A stretch of 64,000 nt of DNA. It comes from JANXUR01 sp038229415. GTDB taxonomy: Bacteria; Acidobacteriota; Terriglobia; Terriglobales; Acidobacteriaceae. The notes beneath the pieces were generated by a model. The model was not told where the DNA came from and searched no databases. It worked only from the letters and a program-made list of their open reading frames with translations. Location of the stretch: positions 14,274 through 78,273 of the forward strand of contig JBBROM010000017.1 in NCBI GenBank assembly GCA_038229415.1. The letters run 5' to 3'. Numbering within the stretch: position 1 is the stretch's first letter; each line of letters opens with the position of its first letter. A program made the position numbers and the translations under genes. Of the stretch, positions 44,318 to 52,204 are shown piece by piece.

Positions 44318-47300
44318 CTACTTTGACTGACTGAATGCTCCCTCGACCGTCGGATTGTCCGTTACGGTGAATAGCTTTCCGTCTTTGAGGTACATCTTCT
44401 CCAGCTCCTGCTTGTTGAATGGCCGTGCTCCCCGGCGTCCGAGCACGGCAAGCTGATTGCCACTTTCGTCCGAAGCGCGGTCGCGATCAATGCCCTTGGA
44501 GATAGCCAGCGCGGGCGAATGCGTCCGGTAATTGGCGATCACACGAGGCGAGGGGCGCGGGCTGAATCCTGCGAATCCCGGAGTATCCTGCGGAGAGAAT
44601 AACTGCACCACTCTCATCCCATTCTTGCCGTCCGCAAGGTAGGCGAACTGGCTGGAGCTTACCATCCCGAGCTTCACGTCGTTCAGGTCGTTGATGGTGC
44701 CGTTACCGTCGAAGACCTGTTCCAGCTTGGGCGCGTTGGGCGTTTCCACGTCTATCAGGATGAGTCCCTGTGAACCGCCAGCCACGTAAGCGTAGGTGCG
44801 CGCCACGTAGATGTTGCGGGCGTCCTTGAGGGGAACGGTGGCTCCCGTGACTACGTGCGGTGACGCGAGGCTGGTCACATCCAGCACCTTCAATCCTTCT
44901 TTATCCACCACGAATGCGTAGCGGAACTGGATCGCTAGCCCTTTGGGCTCTACCAACAGGGGAGCGCCGATCTCCGCAGTGATCTTCGGAGCCAGCGGAT
45001 TGTCAAGATTCACCACCACCAACCCCCGATCGCACAATACATAGGCGTAGGTTCCGGCAATGGTGATTCGCCGCGCTCCGTTCAAAGCGCCGTTTGGATT
45101 GAAGGCCAACGCGCGCTGCAAGAAGTTGTTTTCCGGATCACCATCGAGCAGGGTTCCAACCCCTGGAGCTTTGTGCTTCAGGTTGGGGTCGCCCACAATC
45201 ACCAAGCCCTCGTACTTGTCCGCGACGTAGAGAAAGCCATACATCAGATGGACAGATTGCTCTTCATTTTCCTTGCGATGAGTGCGCAGCGGGTCAACGG
45301 CCAACGTGGTCGGACTAGCCACTGCCATCGCGTACTTCGTTGGCACATAAAATCTTTGCCCCAATGGAGAGACTGGAGCAGTGGTGATCTTTTCTGAAAT
45401 CTCTTTGTTGTCAATGTTCGCAATATCAAAGACCCGCAAGCCCCCCTTGCCCATGGCAGCGTACAGATATTCGCCGCGGGCCTGCACGTCGAGCACTTCG
45501 GAACCCTCATGATGCACAGCCTCGCGCAGGTTCAACTTGGCGCTCTGGTGCTTTGCATAGTGGTCGGGATAGGAGATTTTCTGGAAGTTGCTGCCTATCA
45601 CTGCGGGCGGTTCCTCGTGCTCGGTCACCGCCACCGCGTCATAGCCACCCTTGCCCTCTGCCACGTAGATGTAGCGACCCATGAAGTTCATGAAGTTGGT
45701 GCCCTGCAGCAGCAGTTGCGCGAGCCAGGCGTTGTTGTCGTTTTTCTGGGAGACGTGACAATCGGTGCAGGTTTTGGTCTCCTTGGCTCGAACGGTATGT
45801 GGAACGAACGTGCTGAACGCCTGGCCGCTAAACCCTTCGGCTGAGACGGTTTGCTGCTGGTAGTAAGTCCAGTCGCGGTCAGCATTTTGCGAGCTGACTT
45901 GCACGGCACATGCAGATCGCACTGGAGCGACGCGATTGCCCGTCACCGTGCCATCAATCGCAAGGGTGTAAATGTCGTCGCGTAAAACCTGAAAGTTGTA
46001 GGAAGTCCAGTTGCGGGTTACGAGCCCTTCGTTGTGCAACATGGGTGTCCGCTGATTCGCCGTCATGGAGAGGTGGCAGCCATAGCACGTAGGCGCCCAG
46101 GAAGAATGGCAACTGTAGCAAGTCATGCGGCTGTTCTGGTGGGCCAGATTGCTCTCGTCCTTCGGTGCGCTCCCCCAAGTCGTGTTGTCGATTTGAAGGG
46201 TCTTTGCGCGTTGCGATTTTTCGCTGAAATGCGAGGCCCCGGGCGTAATGGTGTCGAGCACCTGCACCACTTCCCACTTCACGTCGGGTTCGAGCATGGA
46301 TCGCTGATAGAGCCGACCGTCGTCCCAATAGAAACGGGTCTGTTTCCATGGCGTGCGCAACGCGTCCATGCGGGTGCCACCCGAAGGTGCCGCTATGCCC
46401 GAGGTTGCCAGCGTCGCGCGCTGCTGAATGCCGCCGTGGCAATCCACACAATCCACCTCGATGGCATTTCTGGTTTCTCCGTAGAGGTTGCCGTTGCCAT
46501 GATTGTCCTGCTTGAAGTGGCAATCAATGCAATGCATCCCTTTTTCGAGATGAATATCTTTTAGATGGACGGCCTTCTTGAACTTCTCCGGATCGCTCGT
46601 TGCGACTACCTTGTCTTCCGTGTCCAGCAAGTTGCCCTTGCGGTCGTGCTTAAACACGGCACGAAAGATCCACCCGTGACTATGGAAGTCGGCAAATTGT
46701 GTTTTCTCTAACTTTTGATTGAAGTCAGCACTTCCCACTTTGTCCAGAAAGCTGGTGTCGGACCACAAGCCGCGCTGCGCGGTCTGCTCTGGATTGCGTT
46801 CTTGCACTACGTGTTGTTGCTTGGCGGAGAGATGCAGCGGCTTCGTCGGATACATCTTCTCGGCATCCATCTCGTTGTCCCACCAGGTATAGCCGAAGTA
46901 AGTGGTCACCATGTTGGTGCCGGGATGAATGTGGCAGACCATGCACTGGCTGGAGGGGATGGATCGGGTGAATTCATGCTTGATGGGGTGGCCGGACTCG
47001 CTCTTGGGAATCGTCGGGTCCGCGGTGGCGGTGGTTCCCGAGTGGCCGTAGGCTGCATAGCGGCTGGAGTGCTCGGGCGAGCGATCGTTCGCGTAGACCA
47101 CGTGGCAGGCGCTGCATCCGCTGGCCCGGTAGTCGCCGGGTTGGTCATTGGTGCCCGGAAAATATAGCAACGGATCGAGTAGGCGCGTTTTCTGCAAGCC
47201 GAGAAACACCGGGTCGGTGCGCAACTGCGTTCCGAATCCACGTGAGCTGAGCTTCTGGTCTGCCTTGCCGGAGTCTTCTTCCAGCGACGGGTTGCCGACT

Positions 47301-48094
47301 TCGGACTTGCCGCGTCCGCCGCGCTCAAACACGCGCAGAACGTTGCCCGGCTGCGAGACTTCCCACCTTTGGAGTGGGTCGAGATAAGGCAGGATGCCCT
47401 TTTTGCGGGTCTCTTCCGCGCTAGGTGGTGGAAAGGTCAGCAGGCGCTGCGGCGTGCCATCCTCCGCATAACTTTCTCCGAAATGGGGATCTTTCAGCGG
47501 GAATCCCCCGTTGTTGTAGAGCGCGGCGCCCCACAACATGGCGCCGTGGGACATCATGCTGGTGCGCACCTTCTGCACTTCCGCCGTGTGGCATCCTGAC
47601 TGGCCACACGTTCGGGCCGCAACGCGCAAATCGCCGGGATTTACAAACGCGATATAGTCCGGGCTTTCTTGCAGCCACTTGGTATAGGCGCGGACAGGAT
47701 TGGCGGAACTGCGTGCGTTCGCAGAGTTGCTGGGCTGGACGTGCGCGCGGCGAATCGCTTCTTTGTATTCCGCGGATTCCCTCGTGGTGCCGGTGGCAAC
47801 GCTCGCCGCAGGGTTGCCGCCATGACAATCAGCGCAGCCGATGCGCACTGTGCCGGTCTTGTGCATGGTGGGACTATCCGTTGCCGTGTGGCAGGTCAAA
47901 CATCCCTGCGATTGGCGGTCAGCGTCGGCTTGGCTCTGCCCGATGAGCGTATTTGGGCGCGATTGTTCCTGGCTGGCTGGTTGCTGCGGCGCGGCCCACA
48001 GATGAAGATTTGGAACGATGAGGCCCAACGCTCCGAGGAACAGGAATGCGGCGAGAAGTCGAGTTCCGTCGAACTGCTTGGTGTTTCGACTCAT
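44318..48094 (-). CDS. Ten-heme cytochrome c fused to an LVIVD-type beta-propeller
   Basis: 1258 aa with a signal peptide (LLAAFLFLGALGLIVPNLHLWAA). The N-terminal ~780 residues carry nine CX2CH motifs (CLTCH 65-69, CADCH 87-91, CSACH 327-331, CMVCH, CIDCH, CVDCH, CYSCH, CYGCH, CTDCH) plus one CX4CH (CGQSGCH 163-169). The C-terminal ~400 residues are repeated propeller blades of the LVIVD type (for example AGTYAYVLCDRGLVVVNLDNP, ARTYAYVAGGSQGLILIDVETP). Exported multiheme plus propeller suggests a cell-surface or outer-membrane terminal component. The beta-barrel gene lies 19 bases upstream in the same operon, supporting a porin-cytochrome unit. Confidence 0.9.
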   Translation of the reverse strand: MSRNTKQFDGTRLLAAFLFLGALGLIVPNLHLWAAPQQPASQEQSRPNTLIGQSQADADRQSQGCLTCHTATDSPTMHKTGTVRIGCADCHGGNPAASVATGTTRESAEYKEAIRRAHVQPSNSANARSSANPVRAYTKWLQESPDYIAFVNPGDLRVAARTCGQSGCHTAEVQKVRTSMMSHGAMLWGAALYNNGGFPLKDPHFGESYAEDGTPQRLLTFPPPSAEETRKKGILPYLDPLQRWEVSQPGNVLRVFERGGRGKSEVGNPSLEEDSGKADQKLSSRGFGTQLRTDPVFLGLQKTRLLDPLLYFPGTNDQPGDYRASGCSACHVVYANDRSPEHSSRYAAYGHSGTTATADPTIPKSESGHPIKHEFTRSIPSSQCMVCHIHPGTNMVTTYFGYTWWDNEMDAEKMYPTKPLHLSAKQQHVVQERNPEQTAQRGLWSDTSFLDKVGSADFNQKLEKTQFADFHSHGWIFRAVFKHDRKGNLLDTEDKVVATSDPEKFKKAVHLKDIHLEKGMHCIDCHFKQDNHGNGNLYGETRNAIEVDCVDCHGGIQQRATLATSGIAAPSGGTRMDALRTPWKQTRFYWDDGRLYQRSMLEPDVKWEVVQVLDTITPGASHFSEKSQRAKTLQIDNTTWGSAPKDESNLAHQNSRMTCYSCHSSWAPTCYGCHLSMTANQRTPMLHNEGLVTRNWTSYNFQVLRDDIYTLAIDGTVTGNRVAPVRSACAVQVSSQNADRDWTYYQQQTVSAEGFSGQAFSTFVPHTVRAKETKTCTDCHVSQKNDNNAWLAQLLLQGTNFMNFMGRYIYVAEGKGGYDAVAVTEHEEPPAVIGSNFQKISYPDHYAKHQSAKLNLREAVHHEGSEVLDVQARGEYLYAAMGKGGLRVFDIANIDNKEISEKITTAPVSPLGQRFYVPTKYAMAVASPTTLAVDPLRTHRKENEEQSVHLMYGFLYVADKYEGLVIVGDPNLKHKAPGVGTLLDGDPENNFLQRALAFNPNGALNGARRITIAGTYAYVLCDRGLVVVNLDNPLAPKITAEIGAPLLVEPKGLAIQFRYAFVVDKEGLKVLDVTSLASPHVVTGATVPLKDARNIYVARTYAYVAGGSQGLILIDVETPNAPKLEQVFDGNGTINDLNDVKLGMVSSSQFAYLADGKNGMRVVQLFSPQDTPGFAGFSPRPSPRVIANYRTHSPALAISKGIDRDRASDESGNQLAVLGRRGARPFNKQELEKMYLKDGKLFTVTDNPTVEGAFSQSK

Positions 48095-48113
48095 CGAGTC
48101 CTTAAATCCTCAC

Positions 48114-50336
48114 TCAAAACTGAAATCGGATGCCTGTAAAAAGAGCAAACAGGGTCTTCTTGTCGTAAATCTGTTGCAGGCCTTTATCGGGAATCAGGGT
48201 AGCAGCCCCTGCTGTGATTACGATGTTTTCCGAAAGCGGCGGACGATATTCAAAGCCGATTGAAGCATCGGTACCGATTCCGTGCCGGATCGGTCGTTGA
48301 AACAGCAGAATCTCCAGCGGCTCGGTCCTTACAAAGCGAAGGTAGTTAGCGTTGACAAACAGCCGGGTTTTTGGAGTAACGTCGAAGTCCGCACCCACAT
48401 TCGCCAGATAAACTCCAGGATTCACAAAGTTCGCTTGCCCTTCTTCCTTATTCGTCCGCAGACTAGGCAGCAGGCTGAAGGGCTGCACCAATCCCACTCC
48501 AGTGCCAGTGAGCCGAATGCCTTCGCGATTGAAAAAGCTGAAGTTGCTGCCCGCAAAATGGGTGTCGTCTACGATGGTGTCGAAGCCGTGGGCAGTGGCG
48601 TCGGTGCGAGACGTGCCAGAACGGTTGGCGGAGTCCCCCGACGCGTAAAGGAACGACGTGCGGAAGCGCATCCAGTCTTTGTCCACGGAGAGTTCGAGCG
48701 CCGCCATTTGCGCGTTGATCTTCACGCGGCGCCCCGCAATGGTGTTGAAGTCGTCGTGCCCCAGCACCTGATAGAAGGCGTGGCTCACATTCACGCGGCC
48801 GATGTGTCCGTTGCTGGCCCATCCCAAATAGTAAGCCGCAATGCTGTGCGTGTTCACCGCTCCATTCACCACCAAGCCCACCGGGGCCGGACGGACGAGG
48901 AAGCCGTTGTCGTCGAAATGCACTTTTCCGTCATCCTGGTTGAAGTGAAAGCTGAATTCGGTGGTATAGCCTTTGGCGAAAAAGTCTTGTATGTAAAGGT
49001 TTGCGACGTAGACCTGCTGCTGGCGGTTCTTGAAGACCGTATTCAGACCGCTATTGGTGTTCTTTTCCAGCAGGTGAAAGTAAGCAACGTTGTAGTTCAG
49101 ACGATTATTGAGCAGGTTGCCGAACAGCCGCACGCCCGGTTGCTCTTCGGCAAAGATGAACCCACGAAAGTCGCTGGAAAACTGCTGGATGCCAGCCCGC
49201 ACGGAGACGAAGTCGTAGTGCGAGCTCAGGTCGAACAGCCTGGCTTCGGCGAAGGCTTCTTGAAAGCCCACGTAATCGTCCAAGCGGTTGTTCCCCCTCC
49301 GAACGTCCACGTTGACCAGCCCGCGCTCGCGGGTGTGGAGGAAGTTGAGATTAAAGGCTGGCGTGATCCGAAAGCGAAAATCGGCAGGCCGAAAGCTGGT
49401 GTCGCCACGAGATAAGTCCAGCGACAGCCTGATCGTCTCAGAAACAAAGGCTTGCTCCCCGCGACCGAAAAAGCCGCAGCTGCCAGCATTTTCCGCCGCT
49501 ACGTTGCTTGGCACTGGCAAGCGTCGGCCATCAAACTCGGTGTCACTGGTGCCGGTAAAGTTGAGAAACCAGCGCTGGCCAAAGATCGGATAGTCACCCT
49601 TGAACTTGTTGCGGTTGTAAGGGTCATACCAGTGCCCCTTGACGTAGGGCGTTGCACCTTCATTCTCATAGCGACGCCAGTCGGGCAAGGCGATGGTCCA
49701 ACGGTTGGGTTCGCCGGCAAAATTTGCGCTATCGGGAGGAATCGCCTCGATGGCGGGCGGTTCGATGGCAGGAGCCGACTGCCTTAACCCTGGGTACACC
49801 GTTGGAGGCTCGGCAGCTGGAACAGATTTTGTTCCGGGAACGCCATCGGGGCCTTTGCTCTCCGCAGCTTGCGAATTGATTTGCGAGAGCGTGACTCGGA
49901 GCATGGTGATGGCCGCGCCTGACAAAGTGACTCGGGCGAAGTGGTAGGGTTCGTACCCCTCCTTGGCGAGCACTAGGTCGTAACTGCCCGCCGGAATATT
50001 TCGGATTCGGATTAACCCTTCGACGTCGGAGCTGCATGCCTCGGCGGGGCAGGTAGGGGAAGGGTTCTGAATTCCAGACAGCTCCAGCCGCGCAGCAGGC
50101 ACTGGCCTCCCGCGCGAGTCGCGCACTTCTGCGAAAAAAATCGCCTTGGTTTCGGCGGATTTGCCCGGCAAGCGGCGCGTGGTGATTGGAATCTGTTGCA
50201 TCTCACCGCTGGATCGGGGCGTGGACTCCTGCGAGAAGGCGAGGCCCGTAGCGATCACAAAGAAGGTGGCTTGAAGCCACGCGCGATGACACGGGGGGCG
50301 CAATTGCGCCCGCTCACGGTCTCGCGCTGCGCGCAT
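48114..50336 (-). CDS. Outer-membrane beta-barrel protein, probable conduit porin
   Basis: 740 aa. ATG 50336 has AAGG upstream; a GTG at 50360 is an alternative. A signal region ends near ATGLAFSQ. Residues ~60-160 form a carboxypeptidase-regulatory-like beta-sandwich (FFAEVRDSRGRPVPAARLELSG to GSYDLVLAKEGYEPY), then a Pro-rich linker (~165-220), then a ~500-residue barrel with amphipathic strands (FLNFTGTSDTEFDGRRLPVP, FRFRITPAFNLNFLHTRERG, VYVANLYIQDFFAKGYTTEFSFHF) and terminal Phe in FTGIRFQF. Operon partnership with the ten-heme cytochrome suggests it forms the sheath of a porin-cytochrome complex. Sequence similarity to characterised conduit porins cannot be judged here. Confidence 0.75.
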   Translation of the reverse strand: MRAARDRERAQLRPPCHRAWLQATFFVIATGLAFSQESTPRSSGEMQQIPITTRRLPGKSAETKAIFFAEVRDSRGRPVPAARLELSGIQNPSPTCPAEACSSDVEGLIRIRNIPAGSYDLVLAKEGYEPYHFARVTLSGAAITMLRVTLSQINSQAAESKGPDGVPGTKSVPAAEPPTVYPGLRQSAPAIEPPAIEAIPPDSANFAGEPNRWTIALPDWRRYENEGATPYVKGHWYDPYNRNKFKGDYPIFGQRWFLNFTGTSDTEFDGRRLPVPSNVAAENAGSCGFFGRGEQAFVSETIRLSLDLSRGDTSFRPADFRFRITPAFNLNFLHTRERGLVNVDVRRGNNRLDDYVGFQEAFAEARLFDLSSHYDFVSVRAGIQQFSSDFRGFIFAEEQPGVRLFGNLLNNRLNYNVAYFHLLEKNTNSGLNTVFKNRQQQVYVANLYIQDFFAKGYTTEFSFHFNQDDGKVHFDDNGFLVRPAPVGLVVNGAVNTHSIAAYYLGWASNGHIGRVNVSHAFYQVLGHDDFNTIAGRRVKINAQMAALELSVDKDWMRFRTSFLYASGDSANRSGTSRTDATAHGFDTIVDDTHFAGSNFSFFNREGIRLTGTGVGLVQPFSLLPSLRTNKEEGQANFVNPGVYLANVGADFDVTPKTRLFVNANYLRFVRTEPLEILLFQRPIRHGIGTDASIGFEYRPPLSENIVITAGAATLIPDKGLQQIYDKKTLFALFTGIRFQF

Positions 50337-50577
50337 CGCACCTTGCTGAAGGCAATTCACTGCTCATCCTAGTTATCACAACCGGAACGCTGAAACAAGG
50401 AAAAATAGGTTTCCGCGGTTCGGTGCCTGCCTTGAAAGCGCCGAGGCGAACTTCGGCTGTCAGGGGCTGCTCTCCCGTGCCATCTTCGAGCCACTCCAAA
50501 CAGATTCGTGGCGAAGCATCGCTATGCGCTTGCGTCGTTGTCAGACTCGCGATATCGTTTAGCCGTAACGGGGGATT

Positions 50578-52152
50578 GTGACCAACTCTACGGTAGACCG
50601 GGCGTGGACAGGTAAATGGCGGCAGAGGTTTGGGGTTTGTTCCCGCAAGCCGGTGACGCTGGCGGCACTCGCACTGAGCTTGTTGTTGTGCAATGTGTCG
50701 TGCGGTGGGGGATCCTCACCAGTGCCTCCGAACCCGGATCCCACTCCGTCTGCTTTCCTCACCGCTACCGATGTTTCCACGGTCTTGGCGAACGTCGCGC
50801 AATCTGTGGACGCGCCTCTGGTGATTGCCGTTACTGATCGCAGCGGCAAGGTGCTGGCAGTGTTTCACAATGCGAGCTCGCCCGCGACGGGCATAGGGAA
50901 TTTCGGAAACACGGTTGACAGTAAAGAACTCGCAGTGGCGTTGGCACGGACTGCGGCGTTGTTCAGCAACAATCAGGCGCCCCTCAGCTCGCGCACGGTG
51001 CGCTTTATCAGTGGAATCCACTTTCCGCCGGGGATCGCGAACACGCCCAGCGCGGACCTCTACGGCATTGAAACCACGAACCGCGGATGCGATCTGGACT
51101 CGACACTGCCATCCTTGGGCTTTTCTCCTGCCCGGCTGCTGGATGGCGTGACGCCGGGCCTGGGCATCATCACGGGTAAGGCCAACCTGCTCGACGATGA
51201 CCCCAATGCGGTGAATCCGGGTGGCGTGCCCTTGTTCAAGAATGGGCTGCTGGTAGGTGGCGTGGGCGCAGTGAGCACTCGAGACGACGTTGCCGAGTTC
51301 GCCGCCTTTGCCGGCGCAACTGCGTCGGGTTTTCTACCCTCGGTGGCACAGCTTCCGCCTCCTGGCGTAGTCGTCATCGGAGGCATCTCGCTGCCATTCG
51401 TGAACCAAACGACTTTGCCCGCAGGACTTACGGCTGGCAACGCTACTGGCACGTATGACATAGGGCCATTCGCCGGCGCTCTTCCGCCAGAGGGTACACT
51501 CATTGCTTCGCGCGACGGCGTTGGCTTGACCAAAGCCGAGGTTACTTCGATCATCAACAATGCGGTTGCCGAGGCTAATCTTACTCGTGCGGTGATTCGC
51601 TTGCCGCAAGGTTCGCGAACTCGGATGAGCATTGCGGTTTCTGACTTGGACGGGACTATGCTGGGGCTATATCGCATGGCGGATGGCACTGTCTTCAGTC
51701 TTGACGTGGCGGCCACTAAAGCGCGCAATGTTATCTGGTTCAGCCAGCAAGGCTATGTGGATCTGCCGGGAGTGCCGCTGGGAACAGCGGTTACTAACCG
51801 TACGATAAGTTTTGGAGCGCAGCCGCTGTTCCCCTCGGGAATTGATGGTTCTTCGCCGGGGCCGTTCTACAACCTGTTTGTTAGTGATACGGCTAACCCC
51901 TGTACACAAGGCAGCGGGAATCTCCCCCATCAAAGTGGTATTGTGTTTTTTCCGGGAAGCCTGCCCCTGTACAAGAATGGCGTTTTGGTAGGCGGGCTGG
52001 GAGTCAGCGGGGATGGAGTGGATCAGGACGATTTTGTTACTTCGGCTGGGGCCAAAGGATTCGAGGCTGCGGCGGCGATCCGGGCGGATCAAGTTACGAT
52101 TCGTGAGGTACGATTACCCTACTTGAAGTTCCCGCGCAACCCGACGGATTAG
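50578..52152 (+). CDS. Lipoprotein with two GlcG/HbpS-type heme-binding domains
   Basis: 524 aa. GTG 50578 follows GGGGG by 4 bases. A lipoprotein signal precedes a Cys in LLLCNVSCGGGSSPVPP. Two copies of the HbpS/GlcG (DUF336) fold are seen: TATDVSTVLANVAQSVDAPLVIAVTDRSGKVLAVFHNASS (about 62-270) and GLTKAEVTSIINNAVAEANLTRAVIRLPQGSRTRMSIAVSDLDG (about 310-510), each with the VLVGGVG-like segment (LLVGGVGAVSTRD, VLVGGLGVSGDG). HbpS of Streptomyces binds heme and iron; heme handling next to a cytochrome cluster is a plausible role but not shown. The gene is divergent from the porin-cytochrome operon. Confidence 0.78.
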   Translation: MTNSTVDRAWTGKWRQRFGVCSRKPVTLAALALSLLLCNVSCGGGSSPVPPNPDPTPSAFLTATDVSTVLANVAQSVDAPLVIAVTDRSGKVLAVFHNASSPATGIGNFGNTVDSKELAVALARTAALFSNNQAPLSSRTVRFISGIHFPPGIANTPSADLYGIETTNRGCDLDSTLPSLGFSPARLLDGVTPGLGIITGKANLLDDDPNAVNPGGVPLFKNGLLVGGVGAVSTRDDVAEFAAFAGATASGFLPSVAQLPPPGVVVIGGISLPFVNQTTLPAGLTAGNATGTYDIGPFAGALPPEGTLIASRDGVGLTKAEVTSIINNAVAEANLTRAVIRLPQGSRTRMSIAVSDLDGTMLGLYRMADGTVFSLDVAATKARNVIWFSQQGYVDLPGVPLGTAVTNRTISFGAQPLFPSGIDGSSPGPFYNLFVSDTANPCTQGSGNLPHQSGIVFFPGSLPLYKNGVLVGGLGVSGDGVDQDDFVTSAGAKGFEAAAAIRADQVTIREVRLPYLKFPRNPTD

Positions 52153-52204
52153 TGCCCATACGCGAGAATTCTGCTTACAAACGGCTGGGATGTTTCAAAT
52201 CTAA

